Notes under the pieces: model-generated
Told to the model about the DNA's origin: nothing
The model's database searches: none
Seen by the model: only the letters and a program-made list of their open reading frames with translations
In this document: positions 24,121 through 33,205 of the stretch, piece by piece
Position numbering within the stretch: the first letter of the stretch is position 1
Layout of the letters: the number at the start of each line of letters is the position of its first letter
Origin: a bacterium
GTDB taxonomy: Bacteria; Bacillota; Clostridia; Lachnospirales; Lachnospiraceae
Assembly (NCBI GenBank): GCA_030524675.1
Contig: JAUNGE010000006.1
Location: 1-64,000, forward strand
Length of the DNA: 64,000 bases
Reading direction: 5' to 3'
Made by a program: the position numbers and the translations under genes

Positions 24121-25512
24121 ATGAAAATGTATCAGATTGATTTTAATAACCCAGTACATGTCCATTTTATAGGAATTGGCGGTATCAGTATGAGCGGATT
24201 GGCGGAGATTCTGCTGGATGCGGGATTCACGATTTCCGGTTCTGATGCACAGGAGACGCATTTGACAGATCATTTGTCAGACAGAGGGGCTGTGATTGCA
24301 TATCCGCAGAAAGCGGAAAATATCACAGACGGAATTGATGTTGTGGTTTATACAGCAGCGATTCACGCAGATAATCCGGAGTTTGCCGCTGCAAAGCAAA
24401 AAGGGCTCGCGATGCTGACTCGTGCACAGCTTCTGGGAGAGATTATGCGCAATTACAAAAATTCGGTTGCAGTTGCAGGGACACATGGAAAGACGACAAC
24501 AACATCGATGATTACGGAAATTCTGATGGAAGATGACGCGGACCCGACGGTTTCTGTGGGAGGTATTTTGAACTGCATCGGCGGAACCAATGTGCGTGTG
24601 GGCGGTTCGGATATGTTTGTGGCGGAGGCGTGCGAGTATACGAACAGCTTCCTGTCATTTTATCCGACGCTGGAAGTCATTTTGAATATTGAGGCGGACC
24701 ATCTGGATTTCTTTAAGGATTTGGATAATATTCGTGCATCTTTCAGAAAATTTGCAGACCTTCTGCCGGAGAGCGGTACACTTGTGCTCAACAGCGATAT
24801 TTATGAGTATGATAAATTGATGCAGGGGATTCGGGCACGCATGATTACTGTGGGAAGAGATGCGGCAAAGAGTGACTATGCAGCGGCGGATATTGTGTAT
24901 GATGCATATGCCTGTGCTTCCTTTACACTGGTAAAGCATGGGGAGAAGAAGGAACGGTTCTCTCTCTCGGTTCCAGGTGAGCACAATGTGTATAATGCAC
25001 TGGCAGCGATTGCGGCAGCGGAAGTGCTGGGCGTGCCGGTCGAGACTATACAGCGCGGGCTGAAGCTGTTTACAGGAACAAAGCGCCGTTTTGAGAAGAA
25101 GGGCGAGATGCATGGAATCACGATTATTGATGACTATGCACATCATCCGCAGGAGATTCAGGCGACTTTGAAAACAGCTAAAAATTATCCGCATGAGAAG
25201 GTGTGGTGTGTCTTCCAGCCTCATACGTATACAAGGACAAAAGAGCTGATGGATGGATTTGCCGAGGCTCTGGCTCTGGCAGATGAGGTGGTTCTGGCAG
25301 ATATCTATGCGGCGAGAGAGACGGATACGTTGGGCATCAGTTCCGCAGATTTGGCTGAGAAAATAGAAAAACTGGGAACAAATGTGCACTATATCCAGAG
25401 CTTTGAGGAGATTGAGAAATTTCTTTTAAAAAATTGTTTGCACGGTGATTTGTTGATAACTATGGGTGCTGGAGACATTGTAAATGTTGGGGAAGACCTG
25501 CTTGGAAAGTAG
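24121..25512 (+). CDS. murC: UDP-N-acetylmuramate--L-alanine ligase
   Basis: Cytosolic Mur ligase that adds L-alanine to UDP-MurNAc with ATP, the first peptide step of peptidoglycan synthesis. The 463 residues show the N-terminal nucleotide-binding HFIGIGGISMSGLAE, the ATP loop AGTHGKTTTTSMI near residue 120, the NIEADHLDFF segment and the C-terminal IDDYAHHPQEI with FQPHTYTR. Full length with all hallmark motifs. Start at ATG 24121 behind AAAGGCGGGG; an ATG two codons later is also possible. The stop is followed at once by a DnaA-box-rich spacer. Confidence 0.96.
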   Translation: MKMYQIDFNNPVHVHFIGIGGISMSGLAEILLDAGFTISGSDAQETHLTDHLSDRGAVIAYPQKAENITDGIDVVVYTAAIHADNPEFAAAKQKGLAMLTRAQLLGEIMRNYKNSVAVAGTHGKTTTTSMITEILMEDDADPTVSVGGILNCIGGTNVRVGGSDMFVAEACEYTNSFLSFYPTLEVILNIEADHLDFFKDLDNIRASFRKFADLLPESGTLVLNSDIYEYDKLMQGIRARMITVGRDAAKSDYAAADIVYDAYACASFTLVKHGEKKERFSLSVPGEHNVYNALAAIAAAEVLGVPVETIQRGLKLFTGTKRRFEKKGEMHGITIIDDYAHHPQEIQATLKTAKNYPHEKVWCVFQPHTYTRTKELMDGFAEALALADEVVLADIYAARETDTLGISSADLAEKIEKLGTNVHYIQSFEEIEKFLLKNCLHGDLLITMGAGDIVNVGEDLLGK

Positions 25513-25710
25513 TTATCCACAATTTCCACAAAATTTTGCAAGTATTATGTAAAGTGATTTTGTGGATATCTTCATTTACATAACAAATTAGAAGAAAATG
25601 TAAAAAATCCTTATTTTATAAGAAATTTGGCGGGATAAAAAAAGAAAATTGGTTTTATGTATACCAGTTATCCACAATTTCCACAATTTTCACAATCCAA
25701 GCATGTGGAA
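25513..25710. promoter_or_regulatory. DnaA-box cluster upstream of the DnaD/DnaC-like genes
   Basis: Two exact consensus DnaA boxes TTATCCACA lie at 25513-25521 and 25668-25676, each followed by ATTTCCACA. An inverted near-match TGTGGATAT is at 25561-25569, with further half-sites (TTTCACA, ATGTGGAAA) to 25707. The intervening DNA is AT-rich. The position before helicase-loader genes suggests DnaA-linked control, or a DnaA-titrating site. Confidence 0.7.
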
Positions 25711-25780
25711 ATCCCGCCTATTTCTTTTTTTTTCTGCTTATGCTATGATGACAAGGAAAGAAAAAAGTGGAGTGATAGCT

Positions 25781-27406
25781 GTGTTAAAATGGAAAAATAC
25801 GTGGGAGCCGCAGGAGACGCTGGTCCCGAATCAGTTTATAGATTATTATATGGCACAGGCGAATGGGGAATGTGTGAAAGTATATCTGTATCTTCTGCGC
25901 CACCCCCATGTGCTAGAACAGGAAGACATGGTCCGTATCATTGCGGATGCTCTCTGTAATATGGAGTCAGATGTGCGGCGCGCCCTGGAATACTGGAAGA
26001 AACAGGGCGTTCTTCAGTGTGAGGAAGTAGAGAGACAACAGACAATATATGAGGAACAGGCAGCGGCATACAGCGAGGGAGGATTCGCGGGAACTTCTCT
26101 GCCTGGAAGAAGTATGAAAAAAAGTATTCTGTCTCAAGTGAAAGCGGATGAAAATGGTATGGCGAAAATACCAGTGAATCCGACTCTTGTGGTGCGAAGA
26201 AAAGGGTCTCCGGCTGGGGCGGATGTGAGAATGCAGGTAAATCCGCTGAATGTACCGTTGGGAACAGGAACGGATATGGGAGGTACGCAGCAGAATGTGA
26301 TGCCAGGAAATATGGCGGCGGGAACGGCAGGTATGTCAGGAAATATGGCGGCGGGAGCGGCAGGTATACCAGGAAACATGGCAGCGGGTATGCAGGAAAA
26401 TATAGTGCCGCAGAGTGCATCGGATGGAATGGATATGGTATCCAATCCTGCGCCAATGCCAGAGTATCCGGCAAATATGCTTGGAAATATACCTGGAAAT
26501 ACGCCTGGAACGGTGAAGAACGGTTCGAGTACTCCGTCACGCATCGCAAAGGCAGCAGCAAAACTGGCAGAACAGCACATATCCGTAGATGCGGCGGAGA
26601 GTGAAGGGGGCGCATTTGACGCTTCGGAGGCACAGAGCACTGCACTGGCATCAAGAAAAAAAGGAACAGGCAGCAAGGCTGCAAAAGCAGTTGTTTCTGT
26701 GGAAAAGAAAACAGCAGATGCAGCGCATCTGTCCTCTGACGAAGAATTTTCACAGCTTTTATATGTGGTGCAGCAGTATCGGAAAAAGCCTCTCACTCCG
26801 ACAGACTGTGATAAGTTTGCCTATCTGTATGATGAGCTGCATATGTCCGCAGAACTTTTGGAATATGTGGCAGAATACTGTGTACAGGAGGGCTACACCA
26901 GTGTCCGGTATATGGAATCTGTAGCTCTCAACTGGAATAAAAACGGAATTACCACCATCAGCGAGGCGAAGAGCTATTCGGAAGGGTTCAGCAAGAACAG
27001 TTTTGCAGTGATGAAAGCGCTGGGGCAGACAGGACGTGCACCTGCTACAGCGGAGAAAAAATTAATTGATAAATGGTTCCAGAAGTTTGGTTTTTCAAAG
27101 GAGATTGTGCTGGAAGCATGCAACCGCACCATTCTGGCGATTCATTCACCGAGCTTTGAGTATGTGGATACGATTCTGACTTCTTGGAATAAGGAAAAAG
27201 TCAAGACATTGCAAGATATAGAAATACTGGACGAGAGACATAAAAACCAGAAAGAAGACAGCAGAAAACAGAGTTCGGCCGAGGCAGGGAGAAAAGGGCA
27301 GAATAAGAGGGCTATGTCTGCTGTCAATTCTGGGAACCGTTTCAATAATTTCGAGCAGCATGACTATGATTATGATAATCTGATATGGCAGTCTCTGAAA
27401 GATTGA
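25781..27406 (+). CDS. DnaD-domain replication initiation protein (primosomal DnaD/DnaB-like)
   Basis: 541 residues from a GTG start at 25781, eight bases after GTGGAG; the frame is open further up through the DnaA boxes but those residues look non-coding. The N-terminus (VPNQFIDYYMAQANGECVKVYLYLLRHPHV) is the winged-helix part of DnaD/DnaB proteins. A low-complexity Gly/Met/Ala/Pro linker with near-identical 33-base repeats spans about residues 140-300. A DnaB2-type domain follows at about 320-390 (YDELHMSAELLEYVAEYCVQEGYTSVRYMESVALNW) and a second related one at about 415-480. With the next gene it should load the replicative helicase. Confidence 0.85.
   Translation: MLKWKNTWEPQETLVPNQFIDYYMAQANGECVKVYLYLLRHPHVLEQEDMVRIIADALCNMESDVRRALEYWKKQGVLQCEEVERQQTIYEEQAAAYSEGGFAGTSLPGRSMKKSILSQVKADENGMAKIPVNPTLVVRRKGSPAGADVRMQVNPLNVPLGTGTDMGGTQQNVMPGNMAAGTAGMSGNMAAGAAGIPGNMAAGMQENIVPQSASDGMDMVSNPAPMPEYPANMLGNIPGNTPGTVKNGSSTPSRIAKAAAKLAEQHISVDAAESEGGAFDASEAQSTALASRKKGTGSKAAKAVVSVEKKTADAAHLSSDEEFSQLLYVVQQYRKKPLTPTDCDKFAYLYDELHMSAELLEYVAEYCVQEGYTSVRYMESVALNWNKNGITTISEAKSYSEGFSKNSFAVMKALGQTGRAPATAEKKLIDKWFQKFGFSKEIVLEACNRTILAIHSPSFEYVDTILTSWNKEKVKTLQDIEILDERHKNQKEDSRKQSSAEAGRKGQNKRAMSAVNSGNRFNNFEQHDYDYDNLIWQSLKD
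26303..26401 (+). repeat. In-frame tandem repeat of 33 bases in the DnaD-like gene
   Basis: Three consecutive units (26303-26335, 26336-26368, 26369-26401, the last partial) encode (P/S)GNMAAG(T/A)AG(M/I). They sit in the flexible linker, so copy number may vary between strains without breaking the frame. Confidence 0.7.
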
Positions 27407-27505
27407 GAGATAGAATAACGGAGCTAAGAGAACGAACCAGAAAGAAAAGAGCAAAAGAAAAGTCCAAAAGAAAAGAGCAGAAATCAAGCAGATGGAGGGA
27501 ACGGC

Positions 27506-28501
27506 ATGGCACTGAGCAATTCACAGTATGATTCGATTATGCGTGTTTATAATCAGAAACAGTTTCAAAATAAGCGTGAACAGGACGAGCGGGTCCAGGA
27601 AGTGTATGCAAAAGTTCCTATGATTCGCGTGATTGATGATGCCATCAGCACGACTGCAGTGAAAAGAGCAAGGATGCTTCTTTCAGGAGAGCCGGATGCG
27701 ATGGAAAAGCTTCGCAGAGAGCTGAAAAGCTTGCGGGACAAGAAAGCGGCGCTTCTTTTGGAAAATGGATTTCCGGCAGATTATATGGAGATGCACTATC
27801 AGTGTCAGAATTGTAAGGATACCGGATATGTGGATGGAAAAAAATGCCATTGTTTTCTGCAGGCGCAGATGGAACTTTTGTACGCGCAGTCCAATATCAA
27901 AGAGATTTTAAAGAGTGAAAATTTCTCCTGCTTTACATATGAATATTATGATGATGTGCGGGTGGACGCGCGTGTGGGAAAGACTCAGCGTATGTATATG
28001 AAACAGGTGGTGGAGCGCTGTCAGGAATTTATACGGCAGTTTCACAACGAAAAGGGAAGTATTCTGTTTACGGGACCGACGGGCACAGGAAAAACGTTTT
28101 TGAGTAATTGTATTGCGAAAGAACTGATGGAGCAGTATTATTCGGTGCTGTATTTCTCTGCGCCAGATTTGTTTGATGCGTTTGCTAAAAGTAAATTTGA
28201 GCACAAAGGGGCAGAGGATGCATCGGACATGTATCAGCATATTTTGGAATGTGATATGCTGGTGATTGATGATGTCGGCACGGAGATGATTAATACATTT
28301 ACGGCATCGCAGCTTTTTTACTGCATAAATGAAAGATTAAATCGAAAAAAGGGCACAATTATTACAACAAATCTCCCATTGAATCGGTTGCGTGATGAGT
28401 TCACAGACCGTGTGACGTCGCGGATTATGAGCAAATATCAGATTATTCCGCTGTTTGGGGAAGATATTCGGATAAGAAAAAAGATGAAAAAGCATTTATA
28501 A
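27506..28501 (+). CDS. DnaC/DnaI-like replicative helicase loader ATPase
   Basis: 331-residue AAA+ ATPase that would help DnaB-family helicase onto DNA. The N-terminal part is helical, followed by a zinc-type cluster CQNCKDTGYVDGKKCHC near residues 98-114 as in DnaI proteins. The ATPase core has Walker A FTGPTGTGKTFLSNCIAKEL, Walker B MLVIDDVGTE and a sensor TIITTNLPLN, and ends with an arginine-rich EFTDRVTSRI. The ATG follows GGAGGGAACGGC. It lies 100 bases after the DnaD-like gene, the usual partner, and is probably cotranscribed. Confidence 0.9.
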   Translation: MALSNSQYDSIMRVYNQKQFQNKREQDERVQEVYAKVPMIRVIDDAISTTAVKRARMLLSGEPDAMEKLRRELKSLRDKKAALLLENGFPADYMEMHYQCQNCKDTGYVDGKKCHCFLQAQMELLYAQSNIKEILKSENFSCFTYEYYDDVRVDARVGKTQRMYMKQVVERCQEFIRQFHNEKGSILFTGPTGTGKTFLSNCIAKELMEQYYSVLYFSAPDLFDAFAKSKFEHKGAEDASDMYQHILECDMLVIDDVGTEMINTFTASQLFYCINERLNRKKGTIITTNLPLNRLRDEFTDRVTSRIMSKYQIIPLFGEDIRIRKKMKKHL

Positions 28502-28588
28502 GGTTGACTTATAGAAAATAGAATGATATAAAGATTACGTTAAGTAAGAAAGAAATGATACACAGCAACATAACATTGGAGGATGAAA

Positions 28589-29761
28589 ATGCTTTACGAA
28601 GAGAAAATTATTGAAACGATTCCGGTTGGCCCACTTGGTCTGATTCCGCTGCAGAGCTGTATGGATTTGGGAAAAAAGGTAGACCAGTATCTGGTAGAGT
28701 GGAGAAGGGAGAGAGAGAGCGAGCATAAATCGACGATTGCTTTTTCCGGTTATCAGAGAGATTCTTATATTATTCATTCAAAGACACCAAGATTCGGTTC
28801 TGGTGAAGCGAAGGGAACGATTGAGGAGTCGGTACGTGGCGATGATTTGTATTTTATGGTGGACGTCTGCAATTACAGCTTAACGTATTCTTTATGTGGT
28901 TACGAGAATCATATGTCTCCAGATGACCATTTTCAGGATTTGAAGAGATTGATTGCGGCTGCTGCAGGCAAAGCAAGACGTATCAATGTTATTATGCCAT
29001 TCTTATATGAGAGCCGCCAGCATAAGCGTTCCAGCAGAGAGTCTCTGGATTGTGCATTGGGACTGCAGGAGTTGACTCGCATGGGAGTTGAGAATATTAT
29101 CACATTTGACGCACATGATCCGCGCGTGCAGAATGCGATTCCGTTAAAGGGATTTGAGACTGTACAGCCGATTTACCAGTTTATCAAGCATCTGTTAAAG
29201 AATGAGCCAGACCTGCAGATTGACAGCGATCATATGATGGTAATCAGCCCAGATGAGGGCGGCATGAACCGTGCTGTGTATTTTGCAAACGTGCTGGGGC
29301 TGGACATGGGTATGTTCTACAAGCGCCGTGATTACACAAAGATTGTCAACGGACGCAACCCGATTGTGGCACATGAGTTCTTGGGCTCTTCTGTGGAAGG
29401 CAAGGATGTTCTGATTATTGATGATATGATTTCTTCCGGCGAGAGTATGCAGGATGTGGCAAAAGAGTTAAAGCGCCGCAAAGCAAGAAAGGTATTTATC
29501 TGCGCGACATTCGGTCTGTTCACAAATGGCCTGAAGAAGTTTGATGAGTACTATGAGAATGGATATATTGACCGGATTCTGACAACAAACCTGGTATACC
29601 AGACACCGGAACTTCTGTCCAGACCATACTATATCAGTGTGGATATGAGCAAATATATTGCACTGATTATTGACAATCTGAATCATGATGCGTCTCTGAG
29701 CGATCTGCTGAACCCGACGAACCGCATCAATAAGCTGTTGGCACAGTATAGAAGCAAATAG
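28589..29761 (+). CDS. prs: Ribose-phosphate pyrophosphokinase (long clostridial form)
   Basis: Makes PRPP from ribose-5-phosphate and ATP for purine, pyrimidine, His, Trp and NAD synthesis. The 390 residues exceed the usual 310-320, with a longer N-terminus before YSLTYSLCGYENHMSPDDHF. RINVIMPFLYESRQHKRSSRE corresponds to the region of the catalytic loop, FDAHDP to the metal-binding segment, and VLIIDDMISSGESMQDVAKEL to the PRPP-binding loop, in which SSGES replaces the common TAGT. ATG 28589 is six bases after TTGGAGG; an ATG two codons earlier is too close. Ends in a good terminator at 29798. Confidence 0.9.
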   Translation: MLYEEKIIETIPVGPLGLIPLQSCMDLGKKVDQYLVEWRRERESEHKSTIAFSGYQRDSYIIHSKTPRFGSGEAKGTIEESVRGDDLYFMVDVCNYSLTYSLCGYENHMSPDDHFQDLKRLIAAAAGKARRINVIMPFLYESRQHKRSSRESLDCALGLQELTRMGVENIITFDAHDPRVQNAIPLKGFETVQPIYQFIKHLLKNEPDLQIDSDHMMVISPDEGGMNRAVYFANVLGLDMGMFYKRRDYTKIVNGRNPIVAHEFLGSSVEGKDVLIIDDMISSGESMQDVAKELKRRKARKVFICATFGLFTNGLKKFDEYYENGYIDRILTTNLVYQTPELLSRPYYISVDMSKYIALIIDNLNHDASLSDLLNPTNRINKLLAQYRSK

Positions 29762-29797
29762 GAAAATCAGAAAAACACAGAAAAAGACAGAAAAAAA

Positions 29798-29846
29798 CAG
29801 GAAGGGGAAATCAAACTGTGGGGGAGATTCCTTTTCCTGCTTTTTT
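29798..29846 (+). terminator. Intrinsic terminator of prs
   Basis: CAGGAAGGGGAA (29798-29809) pairs with TTCCTTTTCCTG (29828-29839), with G-U pairs, followed by CTTTTTTG. Confidence 0.85.
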
Positions 29847-29956
29847 GTTACAGTCTGCTGTTTTGGCTCTGCGCATGGGATGCCTGTTTTGAGAAAGGTA
29901 TGTGCTGCTGTGTATGTGGCACGAAGAAAAATACGCAGAATGCAGGCTGGATATTT

Positions 29957-30784
29957 TTAATCTGGCTGCGGCAGAGCATGGCCGAAGGCTCCGTAGTGGG
30001 AGCAGCAGTGAGCGGCGTATATGCTGGCTTCCTGCGCGGCGTCAGCGAGGTCGCCGCCGTTGGAGTGGTAGCGTGCAAGGAATGCTGCGATGTAAGCGTC
30101 TCCTGCGCCGAGTGCATCCGTGATCTGAGCAGGCACACATTCCTGGCGGTGCTCACGGCCTTTCTCGAGCAGATATGAGCCGCGCACGCCCATTGTGACA
30201 ACGGCTGTGCGGGCACCTGCGTCAATGGCTGCGCGTGCCAGCGCGCGCACGTCCTCCTCGCTCTTATTTCCGCCGGAGAAGAAGGCAAAGCGGAGCATCG
30301 GGCAGATCTGGGCGATGTTGACGCGGTCGTATTCGCCGGAAAAATCGAGGGACAGAGGGATGCGGCGGCTGATGGCTGGATGATACGGGTCGAGCCAGCT
30401 GTGGATGCTGGTGTGCGCTAGGTCCCATTCCTCCATCATAGCATAGTCCTGCGGCGTCAGGCAGAGCAGCACCTGATACTGTGCGACTTCACGCCCGTTG
30501 TTGCCGACGAAATGGCGATCTCCCTGCTCGTCCAGCTCAATATAATTGCGTGCACTGACACCGTGCATCACACGCACGCGGCTGATATCCACGCCCTCTT
30601 CGCGCAGGGCCTGTGCAAAACCGAGACCTTCGGCGTCATCTGCCAGCACACCGATATAGGCAGCCTCACTGCCGTCGTAGCGCCGTGCTAGGACAGGAAC
30701 ATTGACACTGTTTCCGCCAGGATACAGTTCGTGGCGCCAGCGGTAGTTGTCAAATACATTGTCACCAATTCCAAGAATTCTCAT
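29957..30784 (-). CDS. frlD: PfkB-family sugar kinase, fructoselysine 6-kinase-like
   Basis: 275-residue ribokinase-fold kinase. It has the N-terminal GIGDNVFDNY, the PfkB Gly-rich GGNSVNVPVLARRY and the C-terminal signature TDALGAGDAYIAAFLARY with the catalytic Asp. This pattern and its coupling to a fructosamine-deglycase gene match the frl pathway, where FrlD phosphorylates fructoselysine (an Amadori product of heated food or protein glycation) to the 6-phosphate. The start overlaps the deglycase stop by one base (TGATG). No frl transporter lies in the window. Substrate specificity is inferred from context. Confidence 0.82.
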   Translation of the reverse strand: MRILGIGDNVFDNYRWRHELYPGGNSVNVPVLARRYDGSEAAYIGVLADDAEGLGFAQALREEGVDISRVRVMHGVSARNYIELDEQGDRHFVGNNGREVAQYQVLLCLTPQDYAMMEEWDLAHTSIHSWLDPYHPAISRRIPLSLDFSGEYDRVNIAQICPMLRFAFFSGGNKSEEDVRALARAAIDAGARTAVVTMGVRGSYLLEKGREHRQECVPAQITDALGAGDAYIAAFLARYHSNGGDLADAAQEASIYAAHCCSHYGAFGHALPQPD

Positions 30785-31779
30785 CAGTATTTTTCCACCC
30801 CCATATAGCGTCTGGACGAAATCGGGTGCCCGAGCACATAGGACATTTCATCGCAGTACATTGCAGCAAGACGGTTCAGGACCAGTGCCGCTGTGTTGGC
30901 ACGCAGCCATTCAGGATAAGCGGAAAGGTCAAGTGCAGCTGCATCCAGCACCGTCAGTTTTTTTGTTTTTCTCTGTAAGAACTTCACAGCGCGCTCCTCG
31001 AGCGGGCGTGTGTTTCCCAGTCCCAGAAGAGCAAACACAGCGGTGGTGTCGTCAACTGCCTCAAATGCACCATGGAAGAATTCGCCTGCGTGAAGCGGAG
31101 AGGAGTGCATCCAGAGAGATTCCATTAGAAGGCAGTTTGTGAGAACGTAGCCGACACAGGAATTCAGGCCTGCAGCGGTGGTGTAGATAATCGGCTCATG
31201 GGCATAGCGGGACGCGAAAGTGCGGGCAGCGGGAAGATATGCTGTGCAGGCTTCGTCAAAGGTGGACTGCAGCCGGAGCATGGCCTCGTTTACTTCCGGC
31301 AGGCGGCTGGTATGATTCCATACATCCAACAGTGCATAGGTGAGCTTGTAGACTTCTGGGAAGATAGTCAGCACAGCCGGATATGGGTCTGCCGGATTGT
31401 CGTAGTAATACATGATAAAATCTACAGCCTTTTCAATCGCGGAATCTGGGGCAGTCGTGAATGCTGCAGTCATGGCGCCGCGCTCTGCGCAGAGATGAGC
31501 CGCTGCGACGGTTTCTGCTGTGCCGCCGCTCTGAGAGTTGAGAATAACGAGACTTTTTTCTCCGAGACGCATCGGCGGGTCATTGAAAAATTCCGCCGCT
31601 GTGTATGTGTTCGTGTTGACTGCTGCTGTCTCACGCTCTATGATGTATTTGCTTGGGTAGAGTGTAGCCAGGGACCCGCCGCAGGCGACAAAATACACGT
31701 TCTCAATGGAACGCTCGGATATGGCACGCTGAACGGCACGGATTTGTGAGTCAACAAGAGCTATTTTTTCTTCGTGCAT
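30784..31779 (-). CDS. frlB: SIS-domain fructosamine (fructoselysine-6-phosphate) deglycase
   Basis: 331-residue protein with two sugar isomerase (SIS) domains (FVACGGSLATLYPSKY, NSQSGGTAETVAAAHL, then LWMHSSPLHAGEFFHGAFE in the second half), the arrangement of FrlB, which splits fructoselysine-6-phosphate to glucose-6-phosphate and lysine. The ATG at 31779 directly follows AAGGAGGTTTTTT; nine upstream codons in frame are not needed. The gene is translationally coupled to the kinase gene and divergent from a ROK regulator, with a palindrome between them. Relatives act on other Amadori compounds (glucoselysine, fructose-asparagine), so the exact substrate is open. Confidence 0.85.
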   Translation of the reverse strand: MHEEKIALVDSQIRAVQRAISERSIENVYFVACGGSLATLYPSKYIIERETAAVNTNTYTAAEFFNDPPMRLGEKSLVILNSQSGGTAETVAAAHLCAERGAMTAAFTTAPDSAIEKAVDFIMYYYDNPADPYPAVLTIFPEVYKLTYALLDVWNHTSRLPEVNEAMLRLQSTFDEACTAYLPAARTFASRYAHEPIIYTTAAGLNSCVGYVLTNCLLMESLWMHSSPLHAGEFFHGAFEAVDDTTAVFALLGLGNTRPLEERAVKFLQRKTKKLTVLDAAALDLSAYPEWLRANTAALVLNRLAAMYCDEMSYVLGHPISSRRYMGVEKY

Positions 31780-31840
31780 AAAAAACCTCCTTGAAAATAA
31801 AAACATGTTGAGTGATAATCATAAAATATATCGCAAACCG

Positions 31841-31865
31841 AATTATTAAAATAACTTTAATAATT
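31841..31865. promoter_or_regulatory. Perfect 25-bp palindromic operator between frlBD and its ROK regulator
   Basis: AATTATTAAA (31841-31850), five-base centre ATAAC, TTTAATAATT (31856-31865). It is centred in the divergent intergenic region and is the obvious binding site for the ROK protein starting at 31990. It differs in sequence and spacing from the operator at 10423. Confidence 0.7.
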
Positions 31866-31989
31866 GATGGCTTTACTATATCATGTCTGTATGAAATTTG
31901 CAAGAGGAAAAAGGATGCTTTGAGCATAACTTTGGGAGGCACAGAGCGCGGATATTCAGGAAGTTGTGGAAATTCAGGAGGAAAATGAC

Positions 31990-33126
31990 ATGGAAAAAGG
32001 AAATAAGCGCAGGCTTGTGTTTGAACTGCTGCGAGAGCGCGCGAAGACAAGCAGGGCAGAGATTGCGCGCGTGACAGGAATGAGCTTTCCCACTGCCATG
32101 AAGGTGGTGGAGGAGTTTTTGGAAAAAGGACTGCTGGAGGAGCTGGAGGAGCTGGAGCCTGGTGTGGGCGGCGGCAGAAAAGGACATATGCTGCGCTTTG
32201 TGCCTGGAGCTTATCGGGCTGTGGGAGTCGAATGTGAAGGCCAATTTGCCCATGTGGGACTGAGTGATATGGTGGGGAACGTGCTGAAACGCGAGACCAT
32301 CGAGCTGGGAGAATTTATGCATACCAGAGATTTGTCACCGCTCGCGGATGCTGTGAAAAGAATGCAGCAGGCAGCAGGAGATTCTCCGGTTCTCGGCATA
32401 TGCATTGGATTTCCGGCGAATATGAACCAGAAGGAATGCGCGGTGGTGAGCTGTCAGACGATGGAAATTGAGACACAGACCCCGTTTGCACAGATATTTC
32501 CTACATTCTGCAGTAGTTTGGATTTGCCGCTGTATGTAGAAAACGACGCCAATGTTGCGTGCGAGGGAGAAGCATTTTTGCGCCGTGAGAGATGCGAATC
32601 GAGCGGCAGCGACAATATGCTGTATATAGCGTTGGGGTCGGGATGCGGTGGCGCAGTGCGCCTGGACGGCAAACTGCGCTGTGGCGCAAGATGCAGCTCC
32701 GGCGAGATAGGGGCATTGCTGCTGCATCCGGCAGAGGGCGCGCCGAAGAGAGAAGAAATGCAGGATACGCTGGAGGGCATGGTGTGTATTCCGGCATTGG
32801 AGAGAAAATTTGGCGTGACATTGCGGGAAGATGTGCCTCTGGAGGAAGAAACGGTGCAGAAATTGTGTGAGTATCTTGCGGCGCCATTGAGTGGGGCCAT
32901 CTATACAATGGCCATGATGCTGGATATCGATCTGTGTGTGCTTTCTGGGATTGTTCCTAGCATTTTGGGACCGCAGCTGTGTGCACAGATTGAAGAAAGA
33001 CTGAATGGCGCGATGCCAAAAGGTACGGCTGTGCGTGTGGAGCCTTCTGTGGACCAGGATGCGGGAATCATTGGAGCTGCGGCAACCGTGTTTGCGCACA
33101 GCTTGGATGCACTGCTTGGAGGATGA
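31990..33126 (+). CDS. ROK family transcriptional regulator of the fructosamine genes
   Basis: 378 residues with an N-terminal winged helix (about 5-55: TSRAEIARVTGMSFPTAMKVVEEFLEKG) and a ROK domain that keeps ENDANVACEGEA and SGCGGAVRLDG. The zinc motif CxCGxxGCxE of typical ROK proteins is missing: after SSGEIGALLLHP the chain continues without the cysteines. The ATG at 31990 follows AGGAGG by eight bases; the frame opens eight codons earlier. It is divergent from frlBD with a perfect palindrome between, so it probably controls them, with an Amadori compound or its phosphate as effector (inference). Confidence 0.85.
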   Translation: MEKGNKRRLVFELLRERAKTSRAEIARVTGMSFPTAMKVVEEFLEKGLLEELEELEPGVGGGRKGHMLRFVPGAYRAVGVECEGQFAHVGLSDMVGNVLKRETIELGEFMHTRDLSPLADAVKRMQQAAGDSPVLGICIGFPANMNQKECAVVSCQTMEIETQTPFAQIFPTFCSSLDLPLYVENDANVACEGEAFLRRERCESSGSDNMLYIALGSGCGGAVRLDGKLRCGARCSSGEIGALLLHPAEGAPKREEMQDTLEGMVCIPALERKFGVTLREDVPLEEETVQKLCEYLAAPLSGAIYTMAMMLDIDLCVLSGIVPSILGPQLCAQIEERLNGAMPKGTAVRVEPSVDQDAGIIGAAATVFAHSLDALLGG

Positions 33127-33143
33127 GAGACAGATAAAAAAGA

Positions 33144-33199
33144 CGCTTGTATGACACATTAGGCAATATCAGATGATATCAGACCGTGTCATACAAGCG
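33144..33199 (-). terminator. Terminator of asnS
   Basis: CGCTTGTATGACAC (33144-33157) and GTGTCATACAAGCG (33186-33199) are a perfect 14-bp inverted repeat. On the minus strand the stem is followed by TCTTTTTT, so it ends the asnS transcript and may also act on the converging ROK gene. Confidence 0.75.
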
Positions 33200-33205
33200 G
33201 TAGAT

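Noticed and set aside
25513-25710. Chromosomal replication origin (oriC)
   Set aside because: DnaA boxes are present, but dnaA, dnaN, gidA or rpmH are not nearby and the boxes are few; better seen as a regulatory cluster.
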